A DNA stretch of 64,000 nucleotides from Amorphochlora amoebiformis (taxonomy: Eukaryota; Cercozoa; Chlorarachniophyceae): NCBI GenBank assembly GCA_054601695.1, contig BAAHQB010000067.1, forward strand, positions 310,001-374,000. Reading direction: 5' to 3'. Under the pieces are notes generated by a model, which saw only the letters and a list, made by a program, of their open reading frames with translations, was not told the DNA's origin and did not search any database. A program made the position numbers and the translations under genes. This document shows, in pieces, positions 1-64,000 of this stretch (position 1 is its first letter; every line of letters begins with the position of its first letter).

Positions 1-235
1 TAGTAGATGGTAGTCCAAAGTTCGATTCAAGTCCGTTTGGATTATAGCTAATGATAATGACCGAATTCTCAAGCAAATTCTCGCGTGGAAGACCTTCCCT
101 ACCTAAGGTCTTCCATTGGAAGGTCTTCCCCTCGGATGACTATTGCTAATTCGCATGCGTAGATTACGAATATGACGGTAGTCTAGCGATCCGACGCTAG
201 CTATAGGTTCCGTGCTAGCTCTACATGCTGTGACA
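1..235 (+). mobile_element. tRNA-derived SINE-like copy, left arm of inverted pair
   Basis: The first 43 bases are the reverse complement of 687-729 with one mismatch, and the match resumes near 173-230 against 495-560. The start carries a pol III B-box-like string (AGTTCGATTCAAG, about 19-31); the A-box side would lie before base 1, so this copy is cut by the window edge. Its interior (85-127) contains repeated GGAAGACCTTCC-type palindromes that the partner lacks. It faces its partner tail to tail across a TA-rich centre (236-494). Its tRNA-like head also matches copies at 50630 and 56443. Confidence 0.55.
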
Positions 236-445
236 TTATATAATATATGTATATATATATACATATATATATGTACCCCATTCAATACTTCAATTGAGTA
301 TTTCAAATTTTGGCTCTGCCTCTATTCGAAAAAACTCAGCAAAGTACTTCAAAATGTGGCAGAAATTATGTAAATTCCTTCTCTGCCTCGATTGATACCA
401 CAACTCTGATTAAAAGAGTAGGCTACTCCATATATGTATATATAA

Positions 446-494
<49 letters not shown>

Positions 495-495
<1 letters not shown>

Positions 496-739
496 CAGCA
501 TGTAGAGCTAGCGCGCCTATAGCTAGTTAACTACGCGGCGGCTGGCTAGACTACCGTCAGTCCCTCAGAGTATACGAGTAGTAGCACAATAGTCGGAACC
601 AAGAATATTCTCGGAACCCATACGGTTCCGGAGGAAGAAAGGAAGTATCCGACTACCGCAAGAAGTTATCTATAATCATTCGTCACAATCCAAACGGACT
701 TGAATCGAACTCTGGACTACCATCTACTATACCACTGCG

Positions 740-745
<6 letters not shown>
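495..745 (-). mobile_element. tRNA-derived SINE-like copy, right arm of inverted pair
   Basis: Read on the minus strand, it starts with GTTAGCGCAGTGGTAT, a good pol III A box. About 20 bases later comes AGAGTTCGATTCAAGTCC, a B-box-like string. The spacing is somewhat shorter than in a normal tRNA, and no cloverleaf is evident. The body ends in GCTAGCTCTACATGCTG, shared with the left arm. I read it as a SINE copy, not a working tRNA gene. Confidence 0.6.
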
Positions 746-6340
<5,595 letters not shown>

Positions 6341-7070
6341 CTGTAGTACTTATACAGCGTTACGTTATCCTTTCAACATTATAATTAAGATCACACTTCA
6401 AAAGGATATTCAACATTGTGAATTGAATGCACACAAAGTATCGATACGTACTATGATATATAATTTTGTAGACCAGATCGTTTGTATATATTTAGTATAT
6501 GTTTAATTCTGTTGCACCGTATGTACACGTGGTCAGTACGTACATGAACTAGATGAAACAGTAGTATAGTACTAGTAGTAGTCTCTTGCAGGATGTACGT
6601 ACGTACATACACGTCTAGACGTATATACATGGTTTACGGTTATGGTCGCTAGTGCGCATACGGATAATCTTGTAATTATAAATAACTAGATGATCGCACG
6701 AACTTGCTCTAGTTGCTGTGCGTACGTACGCATTAGAAGTACGTACCATGTACGTCATGATGCATAGACTAGCCTAGTAGATACAGTACTTGTGTTCTGT
6801 AGTAGCTGCCTAGGGAGTAGATTCTGGCCTAATCAAGCTGCTCTAAGGTTTATATCCGACAACTGAAAATTAATTGATATTCGATACGGTCTAGACATCG
6901 ATAGCTCTGAAGAGCTACAGCTATAGCTCATTTACTAATAGACCATATCAACATATATATAGGATATGCTATACTACATACGTTGCTGATACGCATACGT
7001 ACTGCCAATGCCTAGCGGAGCTACAGCCAGCCATAGTTCATTTACTAATTACTAGTATCAACATATATAC

Positions 7071-7116
<46 letters not shown>

Positions 7117-7259
7117 GGTGCTGATGCGCATACGTACTGCCAATGCCTAGCGCAGCGGCGCGGCCCAGATTGCTACTGGACCTAGTAGTATATACGTACA
7201 ATTGTACATGTACGTAGTTGATACGTATTGGTATATCTCATCTAGATTTATATATTTAA

Positions 7260-7309
<50 letters not shown>

Positions 7310-7854
7310 TATATATTGTAGGTTGTCTAGCTTTTGTTCGGTATTGATCCCAACTTAGTATCTTATTCAAGTGGAAGAGTTCACAACTACGTACAAGACA
7401 TATATCTAGTATATGTATATATACTACAACTAGTACAGTAGTACTACATACATAGTATACCAGAACATGCTGAGATCGATACGGATCATATCGATCGATA
7501 TCTGGTTGTTTCAAGCTACATCTAGTACATGTATACATATATATATATATATATATATATCTATAGATATATACTATCTAGACTATATCAGTCTAGTCAG
7601 TATATCTAGATATATATATATATATATATATATCTAGATACCGTGATATCTATCCTAGCTATCTAGTATCTATACTAGTATATTTGTAATTATAGATCAC
7701 TAGTCTCTAATAACTAGAATAGCTTGTCACCGTACATCTAGTACATATACTTGTGCTTGATTTCTGCTAGTTCTATGATAACTTCATAAGTACAGTTTCA
7801 GTCTGTTATAAACTATTAATGTAAATCACAAGTAAGTGTGGTCTCAACTAGCTA
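6341..7854. other. convergent intergenic region, CTAG/GTAC-rich
   Basis: This lies between the stop codons of the EML-like gene (+) and NCAPH2 (-). No coding exon was recognised. The sequence is unusually dense in GTAC and CTAG palindromes, such as 6598-6608, 6720-6760 and 7560-7690. It also holds a tandem duplication (6912-7153) and TA runs at 7070-7115, 7260-7318, 7537-7560 and 7612-7632. Both transcripts must end here, but I could not fix a poly(A) site. Confidence 0.7.
6912..7153. repeat. tandem direct duplication
   Basis: Copy 1 (6912-7017) and copy 2 (7018-7153) share GAGCTACAGC, TTCATTTACTAAT, ATCAACATATATA, GCTGATACGCATACGTACTG (GATGCGC in copy 2) and CCAATGCCTAGCG. Copy 2 is longer because a (TA)n tract has grown inside it at about 7075-7115, at the place where copy 1 has only a short AT stretch. 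Confidence 0.85.
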
Positions 7855-8388
7855 TTATATAATGTTGACGGGAATCTGGTCTAGACCCTTTCGTCCCCGT
7901 CGGATTTTACGGGTCTTGGCCTTACTAGGCTTTCTCTTAACCCGTGCGTTCTCGTCCGAGACCATCACCTTGACGCGTTTGAACTTACGCTCTGGGTTCT
8001 CTTTGAACGGATACTGATTAGGAGCTCGCTTCAGGTCAGCCTCAATACGCTGCGACGGGTTGTAAGGCTCGTCACCAGCAAGAAGAATGACTCCAAGAGA
8101 CTGCACACCATTTTCTATCTTCGGTGTAATATCAACCGCTCTGTTGTTCGCCAGCTGAAGAGTTGCCAAGAACATTCGACACACTTCGAACTTTTTCTTG
8201 CCCTCCACAACTTTAGAAAATCCAGCAACCTAATTAGAGGTCAGAGGCAATCTGTGAATATTTTACTTCCAGGTGGGTTACGTGGATATTTATACATACA
8301 TGTAAATTTATACATATATATATGTATATATATATTTATATATATATATATTTTTATATGTATACATTTCTAGTCATCTTTATATGTA

Positions 8389-8424
<36 letters not shown>

Positions 8425-10388
8425 GCAGAATATTGAACTGGGTAATGTCACTCGTCGGTAACAATTAAACCTTAAACAATCACAAAGTGTACATGCCAAC
8501 ACGGTTGTAATTCGGATACATATTACACGGTAGTAAGTGAATTGTAAGTGTGCTTTTGCTAGATAGGATCAGTGATTGAATGCAGAGGGAGATCTTCATA
8601 CTCGGATTTTTTTTACCTTGTCGTGAGCGTCTTCAGTTCCCTTTGTATCGCGATCGATAGTCTCGATAATCTTCTCTCCATACACGTGAATGTCGAATTC
8701 TGGTCTCGAGTCCATCTCTTTTAAGAAGGGAACGATTCTTGCCTCCCACGAAGCTACTCGTTCCGAGAGCTCCGTTCGAGTCATGTACTGCTCAGCAGCC
8801 TCAAGATACGCCTTAACGTGCCTTCGACACAGTTCCTCAAACGAGTCTACACCCTCCAATCCAGATTGATCCAAGAAGTCGTCACCTCCTTCCAAGTAGT
8901 AGAATTAGCCTTGAGCGTTTTCTTTTGTGTTTTTATTTAGAGCATACCGTTTTTGTTAGAAGGAAGAGCCTCAGCAGGGATATCAAAGTCTTGAAGACTC
9001 TCATCGAAGTGCTCAGCCTCGTCAGGGCCACGACTCTTCGTGATATCGAAGTCTTCATCGGATGAGGCCCCAAAATCGCCATGGTCATCGTAGAATTCGT
9101 CCTCAGGGTGCTGCCGACCGTCAGGTTTCCCCAGTCTTTTGTCTCGAGATTGTTGACGAGCTTCTCTTAGCTTAGCCTGTCGGGCCCTCCGAATGGAATG
9201 GCGTCGCTTCAGGACGTCAACGTAGACATCCGTGAAATCAGGAATCGAAGGCTGTGTCATCGAGTGGGTTATCTAAATTGCAGATTCGTTGTCATTAGAA
9301 GGTACAGATTTATAGGTTGAGTTAAATACCTCAGTCAGATCTCCAATCGGTTCAAATACGAGTAGCCTGTTCGCCCGCACAGAGAGTTTGTGCTGCCTTG
9401 GGGTAAATCTGGGAACACGGAAGGTCTTGCCCAGTCTCATCGGCTTCGGTTTTATGTCCTTGCACTCCTCGTGGGGATCGAGAGTCCCCCAGGGATCATC
9501 TTCAGGTTCCAAGTCCTCTTGAACTTCAGAGGCACTCGGCTGTCGCTTGTCATCAGCAAGAGGGCTTGAGCTTACGTCAAATCCAACACCGTCGTCATTA
9601 TCACTGAAATTCCCCAAATCCTGCCCTCCTTCGATATCCGCTTGCTGTTCTGCATTTGGGAAGTCCAGCTCCTTCGCGATCTCGTCTTGTCTGGCGTCTT
9701 TGTTAAGAATATCGTTGAGGGGAGCCAAGCTCTTAGACTTCAACAACGAAGCAGGGCTACCGAAGGGCATGCAGCCTATCCCAGAATCTCGTCGGAATGA
9801 CATATCCACAAGTTTGCTATCCCCTTCCTCGAGGAGAAGCGCACCGTTGGCGTGGACGGAATATTCGCTGATCTTGTAGTCGTTAGCATCCTGGCGTTTT
9901 GCAGATCGTGCTGACTTCGTGTTCAGCGCCGAAAGTGGCGCTCGTACCACCAGTGTCATATTCCGTTTGTTTTGGTAGGTATCCTCCTTAGACTCTTGGA
10001 GATCAATATTCTTGGCCTCGTCAAGGTGATCGTCAAGCATCAAGAACTCTGCCTCCGCTTGCACCACAGCGTCAGCATCTGCGCCTTCAGCATCCACGGA
10101 ACTCTTCTTTTTGACCCGATTCACGCGCCTCGAGACAATATCCAGACACTGGTAGATCAAAGAGTAGAGAAACTCCACTTTCTTACTGTATATATAAGCA
10201 GACCCTTGGATAAGCAGAGCCGCCTCCGCGAAATTCAGCTTTGTCTTTCCATCGAAGTCTATCTCGATCTCCGTGAGGGAGGTCAGATAATCCTCGAGCT
10301 CGGAAGCGATGTCGATATTCCAGTTCTCTGCAAGATCGCGGATAGGCTTTAGGAGGTGAGCAAAACGGTGCTCTGAGGCCTCTGCCAT
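7855..10388 (-). CDS. NCAPH2: condensin-2 complex subunit H2 (kleisin beta), 4 exons
   Basis: Exons in transcript order: 10388-9306, 9272-8948, 8888-8617, 8229-7855. Phases join (0, 1, 0) and the total of 2,055 nt gives 684 aa. Residues ~6-110 match the CNDH2 N-terminal domain (HLLKPIRDLAENWNIDI; NFAEAALLIQGSAYIYSKKV). The middle is an acidic, low-complexity linker. Exon 4 begins VAGFSKVVEGKKK and contains FEVCRMFLATLQLAN, the kleisin C-terminal winged-helix segment that contacts an SMC head; a Lys/Arg-rich tail follows. The kleisin bridges SMC2 and SMC4 in condensin II and acts in nuclear chromosome compaction. The start ATG is the first in frame before the conserved domain. The introns are 33, 59 and 387 nt and mostly free of (TA)n, unlike neighbouring genes. 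The 33-nt intron (9305-9273) carries an in-frame TAG at its acceptor; without splicing the protein would stop after the linker. Confidence 0.92.
9273..9305 (-). other. 33-nt intron in NCAPH2
   Basis: On the minus strand it begins GTACCTTCTAATGAC and ends CAATTTAG, with a CTAAT branch-site-like string near the 5' end. Removing it joins ...STYKS to ITHSM... in phase and bypasses the TAG stop formed by the acceptor. It is the shortest intron in the window. Confidence 0.7.
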
Positions 10389-11074
10389 GGTGGAGGGAGC
10401 CCTTATCGTTGTCCAACGGAAAGTAATCTGGATCCCGTTTTAATCCCGGGATTTGTGAAAACCCATCTTCTGGATTCCGAAGTCATGACGACCACCCTAC
10501 GAGGCATCTCGCGGCAGATCTCTAGATGTTTTCAGATGTCTAGGCGACATTTTACCGACAATCCAAGCACTGAGGAGATAGCTAAGCATGATCCCTACAG
10601 GGGGGGTGAAAAGGAAATAAATGGAAACCCTGTCGACATCACTGACAACCTCCGAGAACGCCAAGGACAGGTTTGAATCAATTATTTCCAATATGATTCT
10701 TCTGTTTGTTACAACTCTCTCTCTCTCCAACGAACCTACGTCATGTCCTGTATTGTATGGAATTTCTCACGTTTCAACCCTCTCAAACCCACGTTTGACA
10801 CTTCAGAGAAGGGAATTTGCCGGTAGGTAAAAGTGACATACCACCGGAAAGCATACGTACATATTCTGAGAGAATTGAGAAAAATTCATATTAAAAAATC
10901 TACATGCATAGATCTAGGTAGGCGGAGGGGGATGGGGAGGGAGAAAGGACAGGAAGACGGAGAAAAGAACAATGGGGTGGGGAATTCGGAGCGAGAAGGG
11001 AATGGGAGGGAGGGATAGAGGATGAAAAGGATGATAAAGAGAGAAAGGAACGGGGAGAGCATATGTGTATGAAC

Positions 11075-11117
<43 letters not shown>

Positions 11118-11140
11118 CATCATGATATATACATATTTGA

Positions 11141-11179
<39 letters not shown>

Positions 11180-11383
11180 TGTACATGTATAGATGCATAT
11201 ATATAAAATATTTATACACGTGAAAATATAATATATATATATATATATATTATATGTATTATATATGAATATATATATATATATGTAAATATATGTATAT
11301 ATATATATATACATATATATATATAATATAATGTATGCATATATATATATATATATATATGTATAATATGTAAAAATATATGC

Positions 11384-11432
<49 letters not shown>

Positions 11433-11585
11433 AATATATATTGTACATGGAAATAAATATGTTAAATTATATAGGTATATATATATTTTTACATGTATAT
11501 ATATATATAAATATACGTGAACTTGTATGTATTACATATTGGTGGATATATTTTTTCTATACATGTAACATATTTAGCATAAATA

Positions 11586-11626
<41 letters not shown>

Positions 11627-12551
11627 ATATATATATATATATATTATATATATGTATATATACATATATGCATCTATATAAAAATACCTTTACAATATAT
11701 ATGTATGCATATGCATGTATATAAATAGGTGTTACCCTCAAGAAGGTATGCTAATAATTGGGATCGAATCTTCAGTGGGATGGACAAGAAAGAAACGATC
11801 AAAGTTGATCCTGAGTCTACGTCAGCGATGTAGGCTATTGAAGTGACTCAACGGTTCAATGATCGAGCAGTATGAAATTAATGATTTAAACTTCGGCAGA
11901 CCTACTTTTTAAGCAATGAATTTATCATTATTATATCGTGTATCATCGAGTCAAGCGGCCGAGTTCTTAAGATACCATAATCTAGATTATCATACTGAAT
12001 CTAGTATGTACATGCTATTTTACGTATATGTTTTTTGGCCCAATGATTGTGTATTTTAGAGTACAGCATCATTGGTCATAGGCTACGTGTCTTGAGCAGC
12101 TAGTCAGACTAGGGTGCCGTATGCAAGTGAAATAATTAAACATCCGGATTCAATTAAAAAATTATGCTAGTTAAATCCATTATTCTTTAGTCTTTACTGT
12201 GATTAAAACCTTAACCTCTCGCACTGCCTAGTACTAGTAGTAGCGCTACGGAGAGAAAATAGAAGCAAAAACTAATATAGTAGATCGGGGCCAAAACTTC
12301 TGCTTTCTCTAGATTCTAGCAACGTTTTGGGCTAGTGTATTTTTGATAACGGCCCTGAAGTTAATAAAAAATCTTGAGAATACAATTGTTTTATAATTAC
12401 CGGGTTTGGCCTCCATCAATTCAGAAATTCATAAATTACATATGTATATATATACATATATAAAAGATATATATATATATATATATTCCTACATAAATAT
12501 ATGCACGACATACACATGTTACCCTTCATAGCTGACAACTCGAGTGCGATA
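10389..12551. other. intergenic region between ABC1K 3' end and NCAPH2 start
   Basis: NCAPH2 promoter sequence should lie just above 10389. A purine-rich tract occupies about 10915-11060, and (TA)n tracts run 11079-11700 and 12440-12487. The unique stretch 11730-12420 shows no exon I can support. It includes a tRNA-D-arm-like string near 11950 without a matching T-arm. Short reading frames at 10455-11018 match no family I recognise. Confidence 0.6.
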
Positions 12552-37616
<25,065 letters not shown>

Positions 37617-37922
37617 GACCAAGGATGGCGTGGGACGGTCAAGGTGTCCCAGCGAGAGGGTGGAAAGCCAGTCGCAGCCACAACCCCAATCTGGGGAGGT
37701 ACTACGGGGGTGCAAGCCTTTCGGAATCCACCGAGACCTTGTGGAAAATATTTATTTAAAAGGTCGCTGGTAGCCAGAAGATTGATATTATAGATTGATA
37801 TGTCGATATAGAAAGGAGTATATATGTGGATATTAAATCTGTGTATATCAGTATATTTACGACTAGATATCAATATTTCCCAACACAATATGCTACGATA
37901 TCGGAATGCATTAGTCACAAAC
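37617..37922. promoter_or_regulatory. divergent promoter between ABC1 kinase and VDE-like gene
   Basis: Only 306 bp separate the two chosen start codons. The gap lacks (TA)n microsatellite, has higher G+C near the kinase and is AT-rich near the VDE-like gene. Repeated GATAT-like strings occur (TTGATATTATAGATTGATAT at 37783, then GTCGATATAG). No TATA box can be assigned with confidence. An upstream in-frame ATG for the VDE-like gene (37890) would shorten the gap. Confidence 0.6.
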
Positions 37923-57401
<19,479 letters not shown>

Positions 57402-58011
57402 CTCCAGCTCACACTATGTACATGAAATTGCAAGGATGCTTGAATTCCTAGAAGTTACTATACGTATACGAGTACTCTGGGTATTGCATAATCATGGCGG
57501 CTACTACATGTAATACTCTAGATACTATGGTACTCGGATATAAGACTAGGCCACAGACTAGATCCTCAGCCGGCAATATCTGATAATAAACTAAACTAGG
57601 GGCATAATCATTGTGTGAATTATGATAACTTATCGCCTGATCCAATGTACCTACTAGACCTAGCTAGGCACATGTACGTGAAAAGTTGGTAGCCTCAGCT
57701 AGGTCAGAGAACATGATAGAAATATAAAGAACTAGAAGAACTTGCGGCCGTCTCCGAAGAGTCTCCAGGGAAATTATTAGGGTTGAGGACCCATGCAGAA
57801 ACTTGACTTTGCCTGAGGCCATAAACGCCCTCCGACGGCAAAGTTAGCCTACACCTTGAGAGTCTCCTCTAGTCCTGGTCGTACGCTGGTCAAGAGATCC
57901 TGCGGGTTCACGTTATCAAATACGTGCAGAAAATCTAGAAAATTAACTTTCTGACACAGCTTGTTGCGCTTGTGACCTTACGTACTACATATGTACATGT
58001 TTACATGTATA

Positions 58012-58048
<37 letters not shown>

Positions 58049-58143
58049 CATATTATATAATATGTATCCCAAATCAAGTCCAAGTTTTGCCTGAGGCACA
58101 CACACACACATGTACACACACACAAACGTAGAATTAATACATA

Positions 58144-58181
<38 letters not shown>

Positions 58182-60082
58182 TATATATATATACACAGTA
58201 TATGTACTCCTATGTAGCTTTACGTAAAAACATATACCAATCGAAAGGCGGTGGGATGGGCAAGTGTGTACTTAGTGCTGCGTCTTCTCTTGAATATAAT
58301 GCCACCCTCTTTCGCTGCACATTTTTACACAAAGTCTCGGCTTCGGGAAACCTGCTGCTTTGTACGGTAATGGATATATATTGATAATAGGACGACTTTC
58401 TCCGCGTTTGTTTTCGGGTTATGGCCTGGAGGAGCTAGGGTCATGGTCAAACACCATTTGCGCAGCTAAATCTTCTGTGTTCATATTCCAGCCTTCTTGT
58501 ACTTCTTCAGTAAGTTTTTCTTATGGTTTCATGTTGTGTGTAGTTGTTTGTTTTTGAAATTTAAAGACGGACTGCCATCAAGCAGTAACAAGCCCCTAGT
58601 CGGTGGCCACAGCCTCCGGGCGCAATGGTTCCAAACTCCATGGGCATCCGAAAAGATCATGAAATAAAACAAGATATCCGAGATATCTCTTGTAAATATG
58701 CGACATATCACTGAATGGCTCCTCGCAAGCACAAGGAGAAAAACTCAGGGAGCAACGTAGGAGCCCCTGTATCCGTACACGAATGCAAAATTAGCTCGAA
58801 AATGGACCTTACTGGGATATCGAGCTTCCAAGGAAACGAAGAAGGACGAATTTGATCAAAGAGGGCCACATATTGGGTTCGGCGTCATTAGGATGTCTGG
58901 GAAGCTATTTTCTGTCTCGAGTCTCTCGAGATACAAAGATGTCTATGAAGGTAGAAAACGGAAAGGTGCACTTGTTGTAGGGTAGAGTTCATGTGGATCC
59001 CAGTTGACTTCTAAGCTGGTGGCTCTTGTGTATAAGTACTGTCCACGGTATCGAAATCTGACTTCTCTGAACTTGCTTTTTTAGTTCTACGAAATCTTAA
59101 ATTTACTGATTTTTGGATTTTTATTCCCCCTGCACCGATTCAGGAGTATTAAGACACATTGCGTTGAGGTCGAAAAGGTATGGAGTGGGTTCTGGGGCTT
59201 GGGGGTCAACACTGATGTACTCTAGATTCTGTAGATCATTTCTGTAGGTTGTACACAAAGGTTGTAAACTCATAATTTGTAATGCGCTGAGGTGATTTCG
59301 AATAAAGTGCAGGACCCTCTAGACCCTCTGGACAAACTGCGGCCTATCGCCAGGCTAGCTGATCAATACTAGCAATAGTACGTACCGGTACCGCTCTAGA
59401 TATGATCAAGTATGCCCGTTGTATGTATAATGTGCTGTTGGTACTAAGTCAATAATATTAATCTAGTTAATGCGTCGGGATATTCTTGTATGATCGTATA
59501 TAATACTAGATTAGTAAATGCTAAATGGCCTCTGGTAACTAGGCTAGCTATAGCTAATTCTAGCAACCAGACTAATTCTAGATTCTAGAGATTATATGAG
59601 ATACTACTAGACTATTTGATCAGTACAAATGATCTAGATAGTATAGCTGTACTGGGACTAGCTACTCTAGTACTATCTCTACCGTGCGGTAGAGTATATA
59701 CATGTACTAGATGTACATCCAGAATATAAAACATGCATGATACTGATTAATCTAGATTGTATCAATCGAAGTTCATCTAGATCATGATGCTTCATGTCCA
59801 TGTATGCCTGGCCATACAGACTATCCGCCACTGTAGATACTCCGACTAGCTCTAGCCGCGCTATATTCTAGATTTAATATTCTTTTAGAATTTTCTCGTT
59901 CCTCCCTCGAGTTTTCGGGAATTTTCTCGTTCCTCTTTAGAACGTTTTTGTTCCTCTCTATCACTTACTTCATACAGGCAGGATTTCCCTTCCGAACGCA
60001 CACAAAGTTGGGGGAAGGGACTACGTAGTCGTTGCCGGTGTGTTGGAGCATTCCTAAGGATAGGATTAGGTTAGGGTTAGGG
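57402..60082. other. convergent intergenic region without recognisable gene
   Basis: Lies between the VDE-like stop (+) and the lactonase stop (-). Almost free of (TA)n except 58017-58046 and 58148-58190. CTAG and GTAC are very frequent, especially in 59340-59880. Frames of 60-67 codons at 58202-58732 match no family I know. Most of 58740-59330 shows nothing recognisable. Confidence 0.65.

Positions 60083-60095
<13 letters not shown>
60057..60095 (-). repeat. interstitial telomere-like repeat
   Basis: The plus strand has GGATTAGGTTAGGGTTAGGG, continuing TTAGGGGTAGGG: about five units of TTAGGG with variants. It overlaps the last codons of the lactonase gene; the stop TAA at 60085-60083 is part of a minus-strand CCCTAA unit. 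Confidence 0.85.

Positions 60096-64000
<3,905 letters not shown>

Noticed and set aside
9547-10352. Plus-strand frames of 110 and 126 codons
   Set aside because: Antisense shadows of the long first exon of NCAPH2.
11940-12010. tRNA-like string (CAAGCGGCCGAGTTCTTAAG)
   Set aside because: It resembles a D-arm/A box, but no T-arm, acceptor pairing or proper anticodon stem follows.
58202-58732. Frames of 60-67 codons between the VDE-like and lactonase genes
   Set aside because: No family resemblance, no repeatable splice pattern, and lengths expected by chance.

Overview
This is a eukaryotic nuclear window, probably from an alga with a secondary (complex) plastid. Five protein genes can be rebuilt by hand from short exons. 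In four of them the introns are filled with (TA)n microsatellite, so nearly every long Tyr-Ile repeat reading frame is translated microsatellite and not a protein. I accepted exons only where GT/GC-AG borders, reading phase and family similarity agreed. The three genes complete in the window close exactly: NCAPH2 2,055 nt, ABC1 kinase 2,670 nt, VDE-like 1,743 nt.

Layout. 1-750: inverted pair of tRNA-derived SINE-like copies. 1075-6340 (+): 3' part of an EML-like WD40 gene. 6341-7854: convergent intergenic DNA. 7855-10388 (-): condensin II subunit H2, with four exons and small introns. 10389-12551: intergenic. 12552-37616 (-): a 40-exon plastid ABC1-type atypical kinase of the ABC1K7/ABC1K8 type, 889 aa spread over 25 kb. 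37617-37922: a 306-bp divergent promoter. 37923-57401 (+): a 23-exon violaxanthin de-epoxidase-like protein, 580 aa. 57402-60082: convergent intergenic DNA dense in CTAG and GTAC. 60083 to the window edge (-): a lactonase-family beta-propeller whose stop codon lies in a telomere-like repeat.

Lineage and roles. Both divergent genes start with a hydrophobic signal-like segment followed by a basic, Ser/Thr-rich stretch, as in bipartite leaders for secondary plastids. Together with a VDE-like xanthophyll enzyme and a plastid ABC1K, this suggests a photosynthetic chromist-type or other secondary-plastid alga; I cannot name the genus. The two plastid genes share one promoter gap and probably act in related processes (carotenoid and prenyl-lipid metabolism, light stress).

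The most unusual signal is a population of 'ghost exons': decayed copies of real exons or half-exons lying in (TA)n introns beside the intact exon. At least three genes have them. In two cases the 5' half lies upstream and the 3' half downstream of the intact exon, as if a whole exon copy flanked by TA tracts sat inside an older copy of itself. Other ghosts are inverted. Also notable: all the long polypyrimidine tracts inside genes put pyrimidines on the sense strand; CTAG/GTAC is concentrated between genes; a tRNA-derived SINE family and an unclassified ~520-bp dispersed element are present.
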